64,000 nt of DNA, from NCBI GenBank assembly GCA_963969365.1, contig OZ017762.1:124001-188000 (forward strand), in the 5' to 3' direction. Below are positions 59,650-64,000 of this stretch, piece by piece (the first letter of the stretch is position 1; each line of letters begins with the position of its first letter). The notes beneath the pieces were generated by a model. That model saw only the letters and a list, made by a program, of their open reading frames with translations, was not told the DNA's origin and did not search any database. This stretch comes from Asterochloris sp. CNOR1 (lineage: Eukaryota > Chlorophyta > Trebouxiophyceae > Trebouxiales > Trebouxiaceae). The position numbers and the translations under genes are program-made.

Positions 59650-60603
59650 GTGCATTCCCATGGGTCAGTGCTGTCACACTGATCAGTGCAGTCAGATCAA
59701 CCAGTGCTGTCAGATTGTTTGGGCTCTGAAGCAGGGGCATACTCTGTAAGTTGTGCATGCGATGTTGACATTGGACAGGACCAAAACAACCTGTGATGTC
59801 TCATAGAACTGCTCCAACAAGTACCTGAGGCCCTCAGCTTCTCAAGTGGCTGTGACAAAGCAGCCACATATGGTGCAAACCTCCACTCACATGTGAGGAA
59901 CAGCGCGGGAGACCTGACGCCCTACCCCTGCACAACAATGCCTAGGTGGTGCTGCTGGCTTTGACTACTGATCAGCTCCTGCAGTACAGGACAAGCTGCA
60001 TGCCGCCAGAGCTTTGAGCTCCCAAAACCTGGCCAGGATCAGGCGGCCCCTGCAGGGTTAGACCCTTGAATGCTGCTAAAGACGGGCACCAAGCTCATAT
60101 AGCCAGGAACTCCAAATTCAAGTCAACCACGCACACTTTCTCCAGTCTCAGACAGCGTGCAATGTCATACTGGAGGTTAGTTTCGACGCTTTCTAAGAGA
60201 AGGTGGAGCACCTGACTTGGTGCTGTACAGCAAACATCTGACGCTTGTGTGAAGAAGCTCCCATGTCCCTGCACGCTGTGCTTCTGCTGCAACTGCCTGG
60301 GAGGCCAAAGCTCTGCCAAAGCTCTGGTGGCATCCTGCGTGTCCTGTACTGCAGGCAGCGGCGCCCCTGCAGGAGCTGACCAGGAGCCAGGCCAGCACCA
60401 ACACAGAGGCTGCAGAAGTAGGCCATCAGGTCATTCCTCACACGTGAGTGGAGGTCTGCACCACATGGGGCTGCTCTGTCACAAAGCTGAGGGCCTCGGC
60501 AACTTCTTGGGGCAGTACTGTGAGACATCAGAAAGTGTCTTGATTCAGCAGTTCACTGACTACTATTGCACAGCCGCAGGCGGCTGCACAGTGTGGAGAC
60601 AGG
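59650..60603. other. No supported gene
   Basis: 60085-60110 (GGGCACCAAGCTCAT) echoes 59013-59035 (GGGCACCAAGCCCAT), perhaps remnants of a repeat bracketing the Ala/Pro-rich frame. Nothing else is recognisable. Confidence 0.35.
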
Positions 60604-60816
60604 ATGCCAAACGAAGTTGCCGCAGCAGTGGTGGTGGCAGGAGGTCTCCTCGGAGCCAGTGCAATTTTTGCCCGCACCTTCTGGAATGCTATCCATGGGG
60701 GAGACATGCACTTTGAAGGCAGCGCTCGGGTCTACAACCGGGACAACGAACTAATCAAGGCCATGAAGGAGCAGACTCGGGAGATTCAAAAGCTGCAAAA
60801 AGCCAACAGAGACTGA
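60604..60816 (+). CDS. Small single-pass membrane protein, 70 aa
   Basis: Starts MPNEVAAAVVVAGGLLGASA; residues 5-26 form one hydrophobic segment rich in small residues. A short polar loop with Asn/Asp (VYNRDNELIKAMKE) follows, then a charged helix ending QKLQKANRD. The compact order of membrane helix then amphipathic tail, and the lack of low-complexity sequence, set it apart from neighbouring chance frames. It could be a small organelle inner-membrane or complex-associated subunit; no family is recognised. Upstream exons are not needed but cannot be excluded. Confidence 0.5.
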   Translation: MPNEVAAAVVVAGGLLGASAIFARTFWNAIHGGDMHFEGSARVYNRDNELIKAMKEQTREIQKLQKANRD

Positions 60817-61850
60817 CAAGACTGCTGTGCTGCTGTCTGGGTCTGCTCTATCTGCGCACAGTTGTACAGACAATGTCCGTAGCCTCAACGAACGGGCATG
60901 TGACTATGTTCATTTCATGTCGTTCAGTGGTGAGCTTTGCTGATGTGTGAAGTACATGGATGAGGAGACTCATTGCATTCCAAATGGTGAGCTTTGCTGT
61001 TTGTTACAGAATCAGCCTCAAGAATCAGCTGACAGACTGGGGGATCATACAGCAGATACAGGGGTCATCCAAAGTGTCTGTTCCTCAATTAGGCCCAGAC
61101 GAGGTCCCAGTGCTGCCCGACGATGGCGTGCTGTAGCAATGCTGCCCTGACAAATGCGGTTACTTGAGTAGGTTGCTGCCTAAAGAATGCTGTCTGTGAA
61201 AGCTGCTGCTCAGCCTGCAGATGCTGCTGGCAATGATGATCACCCAATTGAGCTTGATGGGCCTGGTCCTTCTGGTTCCTGGGGATTTTGGCAGCTCAAG
61301 GTCAGTCAGAGCCCTGCTTTCATTTCGTGGCTCGCTACCTCTGTCTGATCGCACGTTAATTGCTGCAGTACTCCGTGCAGTTCCCCTGCTGTGCAGAAAC
61401 CCGGGGAGAAAGAGCGGAATGGAGTTCCTAGAGTTTGGGTTCGAAGGAAATATGCGGAAAGTCCCCTGAGGGAAATTCGGGAAGGCCTCAGTCCTCTGAG
61501 CGAGGGCTGTCGTGATGGCCACACCTGCCACAACAAGACCTTCTCTGAGATATTGAGTGGGAAGCAGGACCCTAGCCAGCTCTCACAGTGGCATGCCTGT
61601 GTCTATGGCACAAAGTGTGAACACAGGAAAGGGCCAGCTCTCTCCAGTCCTGGCTACCACTGTGACATCAGAGAGGAGCTAGAGGTTGCAGGGAGGAAGG
61701 TCATCGGAAGATGAATGTGATGATTGCTGAGTGAGTGCCACCATGAATGCTACCTCATGCTACTTGCAGCCATGCCTTGCAGAGAGTCAGGATCAAGAAG
61801 ATCTACATGTACTCCTGGACTCCTGAAAGATCCTCTCCATTTGTTGTCAG
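60817..61850. other. Repeat partners and unresolved sequence
   Basis: Holds the second copies of the dispersed repeats (60877-60955, 61060-61200). 61500-61715 is open on the plus strand (CRDGHTCHNKTFSEILSG, WHACVYGTKCEHRKGP), with a Cys/His spacing that could be a zinc-binding relic, but no boundary or family is clear. Confidence 0.35.
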
Positions 61851-62181
61851 GAGGAGTCGAGGGATGTCAATCAATTCATGGCTGCCCAGGTGAGTGAACA
61901 TACTTCTGACTGGGGTTTCCCTGTCATGCTGAGCTGCTTGCTGATGATGTTGCTGAGCTGCTGCTGTGCTGCAGGACATGCCATATGTGTCACCTATACC
62001 AGATTCTGAGACTGGTCCCCTGACACCAGGCCCTGTTAGGGCTCTTGCTGAGCATCCTGAAGATGCTGAGGTTGAGGAGTGTTCTAAGGATGAGGAGGCT
62101 CCTGGGGATGAGGTGCCTTATGAGAATGAGGATCAGCTTGCTGCTGAGGCTCAGGCTCAGGCTGCTCAGGTTGCTGCTGCT

Positions 62182-62286
62182 GCTCAGGCTGCTGAAGCTC
62201 AGGCTGCTGAAGCTCAGGCTGCTGAAGCTCAGGCTGCTGAAGCTCAGGCTGCTGAAGCTCAGGCTGCTGAAGCTCAGGCTGCTGAA
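62182..62286 (+). repeat. 15-bp coding minisatellite, seven units
   Basis: GCTCAGGCTGCTGAA repeated seven times without interruption, encoding AQAAE in the host frame. It ends two bases before the inserted element, overlapping the target site. Confidence 0.95.
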
Positions 62287-62288
62287 GC

Positions 62289-62585
62289 TGTAGCGTCCGG
62301 TGCTGCCTCACGATTGTCTGCAAAAGCAGACCTCTCAAAGGCAACCTCAGGGTTCCTAGCGGTCAGTGACCTGTAGTGCCTGAGGGCTTTCCCCTCCAAG
62401 AAGGTAGAGGTCACTGGCACATACTGCACTGGGTCCAACAAGGCCATTTGCAAATATGCCAACATGGAATGCAAGAAGTCATGCACCTCATTGGCATCTT
62501 TGACGGCACTGCCAGATTTTGCAGGCTTGGCAATCAGGTCTTGAGGCTGTTTGTCATTGACACGCCCACCTTTCAGGCCAGCTTA
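62289..62585 (-). CDS. Gag-like fragment inside the element
   Basis: The open minus-strand frame contains VHDFLHSMLAYLQMALLDPV, then TSTFLEGKALRHYRSL, the helix-turn pattern of Ty3/copia-type Gag N-terminal regions (a hydrophobic helix, a TSTFLxGxAL turn and a WW/HY-RSL end). It follows a TAA at about 62586-62588, has no ATG before the HSM codon, and reads through the element terminus into host DNA. It is therefore a fragment, not a functional Gag. Confidence 0.6.
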
Positions 62586-62998
62586 ACCGAACACAAGCCA
62601 GGGCTTGAGGCAAGTGAAGAGCAAGCAAGGCAATGCCAGACCTCAAGGAGATGGAGGGCTGGTAGAGGTGCAGCGCTGGTCTGGAGCGCTGGCTGATAGC
62701 TGTGCTGTACTGGCTGTATTGCTGATAGACTTGAGAGCGATAGAGAGAGAGGATGGGGAACCTGGTTAGAGGTGAAGGCTTGGAAGTCCTGGGAGTCCCA
62801 GAAGTGTCCAGAGTGAGAAGTAGTGCCCTTTTATAGTAGCTCTTAGTAGGGGCTGAAGCTAATGAGGCAGTTGGTACAGCAGAGCTTCCCAAGGAAGTTG
62901 GATCAGTGCTCCATGCGGCTTGAATAGTCAAATAGGTTGACTAGTCAGATAGGTCATGAATGGCAGCTCTTATGAAGGGAGCATCCTGCAATGCTACA
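62289..62998 (-). mobile_element. 710-bp LTR-type retroelement insertion
   Basis: The ends are TGTAGC (62289-62294) and GCTACA (62993-62998), a 6-bp inverted terminal match with the TG...CA ends of LTR elements. It is flanked by a perfect 5-bp duplication GAAGC (62284-62288 and 62999-63003). Read on the minus strand, a TATA-like TATAAAAGG lies at 62827-62835, about 165 bp from the 5' end, and a Gag-like frame fills the last ~290 bp. This could be a solo LTR whose Gag frame starts inside the LTR, or a small internally deleted non-autonomous derivative. The minus orientation is inferred from the TATA box and Gag frame. Confidence 0.85.
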
Positions 62999-63355
62999 GA
63001 AGCTCAGGCTGCTCCTGCTGCTGAGGCCCATGCTGAGGAGCAGCAGCAGCACAAGCCTGTGTTGACAGAGGCTGATCTGCTACCTGTACCTGCGGCTGCT
63101 CCTGTTGGTGCTGCTGCTGAGGTCAGTTGCCTGAGTGCATGTGGTGCATTGCTTTGTACAAAACAATACTGAGTCCCATTGCTACCTCTGCAATCTGACT
63201 ACAGAAGTGCAGCACAGAGCAGAATAGATGAGAGTGCTGTCAAGGAAAAGGCAGAGGCAAAAGATGCAAGGAAAGCTACCAAGCAGCAGGCTCCAGCAAG
63301 CATTGAAGAAATTGACAGGAGGAAGCTCAAGAGACTGAGACTTGTTGGCTGCTGA

Positions 63356-64000
63356 CATGCATGTACACATGTATTCTCCTGCATTTCATGATCCGTATGA
63401 GTATGGAGGCGAATCACGGCCATACAAATTTCCAGGTTTTGATGTGGACGTGACTCAGCTCTTTTGGCAAAATCACGGACGGGACTTCTAGGCAAATCCT
63501 GGCTACTCATGATTGGCTTTCCATTACAGATCACAGGCAAATCTGCTACTGGATGATTTCAGGGTCAGGTGAAGCCAACACAGGCAATCAGCCTACGTGG
63601 AGAGCATGTCCACTGAGATGTGCCTACTTGATTTTGTCATGTTGAGACACACTTTTGAAGCCAGCGTGTCCCGCAGTTGCAGGCATTTATTGAAGAACAA
63701 CAAGCCAAAGTCACTCCCGTGCGGCATGCTTACCTGACTTGGAAGGCCACCCGTTGTTGCTGATGATAGGATGCAAACAACTTTCCATGCAGGAGACACA
63801 TCTGTAAAGGTTGGTGCACCTACATTGAGGATCCAATTGTAAGTAAGAGTGGCTGATGCAGGGTCGAGCTGGGCAGTCCAGTCACAAGCTCAAGCAGTGC
63901 GGGACTGTTGCGGTCATGCAACAGCCCTTGTCATGCGTCCACTGAGCTTCACAGACTGATCAGCACTGCTCAACACAGGTCAGGGACTTGACAAATCAAG
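63356..64000. other. No supported gene
   Basis: A plus-strand stretch near 63590-63750 (ESMSTEMCLLDFVMLRHTFE) looks mildly coding but has no clear boundaries or family. It may be another retroelement relic. Confidence 0.35.

Larger units (their letters stand above)
61851..63355 (+). pseudogene. Ala/Glu-rich gene interrupted by an LTR-type insertion
   Basis: Candidate exons 61851-61889, 61975-63121 (minus the inserted 710 bp and one target-site copy) and 63218-63355 join in phase 0. The product begins acidic (EESRDVNQFMAAQ, then DMPYVSPIPDSETGP and a Glu/Asp-rich stretch), runs through seven AQAAE repeats and a second Ala-rich part (EEQQQHKPVLTEADLLPV), and ends in a charged, basic tail (DRRKLKRLRLVGC, TGA 63353-63355). 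The element at 62289-62998 lies between two exact copies of GAAGC. Without it the AQAAE frame passes straight into the right-hand part, so the gene was open when the element landed. Function unknown; the repeat and low complexity prevent family assignment. Upstream exons may exist. Confidence 0.6.

Noticed and set aside
62045-62293. Leu/Arg-repeat frame and, on the other strand, a Gln/Pro-repeat frame
   Set aside because: Both are shadow frames of the seven AQAAE units; only the AQAAE frame continues across the empty target site into the right-hand exon.
1-64000. CRISPR arrays, bacterial operons, riboswitches
   Set aside because: No spaced direct-repeat array, Shine-Dalgarno-led gene strings or riboswitch-like fold was seen; intron-split genes show this is eukaryotic nuclear DNA.

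Overview
This window is nuclear DNA from a eukaryote, most likely a green alga (Chlorophyta, possibly a trebouxiophyte). The genes are split by many GT-AG introns whose acceptors nearly always read TGCAG. Coding exons are GC-rich, and the intergenic DNA is full of CTG/CAG/TGC-biased decayed repeats. The protein families present (plant-like PP2A scaffold, glycinamide ribonucleotide synthetase with an N-terminal extension, DUF4379 zinc ribbons, F-box/LRR) fit this. The genus cannot be told from the sequence alone. Exon models below were built by hand from splice sites, reading phase and knowledge of the families; none is backed by transcripts.

Layout. 1-3114 (-): 5' half of a Gln-rich, probably transcription-factor gene running off the left edge. 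3302-9491 (+): complete nine-exon purD-type GARS gene, head-to-head with the first. 9516-17498 (-): complete 13-exon carnosine-synthase-like ATP-grasp ligase, tail-to-tail with GARS with 24 bp between stop codons. 18322-18659 (+): the last exons of an unrecognised gene. 18950-19050 (+): tRNA-Leu(CAA) with a probable intron. 20.5-24.8 kb (-): tandem array of DUF4379-like genes, one intact, one frameshifted, one truncated. 25142-29851 (+): seven-exon secreted protein resembling the bacterial GIN/DUF2807 head domain. 30-48.6 kb: a long tract of mutually paralogous, mostly decayed blocks with a few exon-like islands. 48.8-49.8 kb (-): F-box/LRR gene with one frameshift and one stop. 50555-57843 (-): complete 13-exon PP2A A-subunit gene (588 aa). 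58-64 kb: repeats, a small membrane protein, and an Ala/Glu-rich gene split by a 710-bp LTR-type element with a perfect 5-bp target duplication.

The most unusual feature is shared by every well-resolved gene. Their introns hold serial, progressively decayed copies of the neighbouring exon edge (last or first ~25-60 nt plus the splice site), so several introns look as if they grew by repeated local duplication of exon boundaries. The clearest case is a 116-bp triplication at PP2A-A exon 3. No obvious new multi-gene system is visible. The intron behaviour, the carnosine-synthase-like gene, the decaying DUF4379 array and the dated retroelement insertion are the points most worth following.
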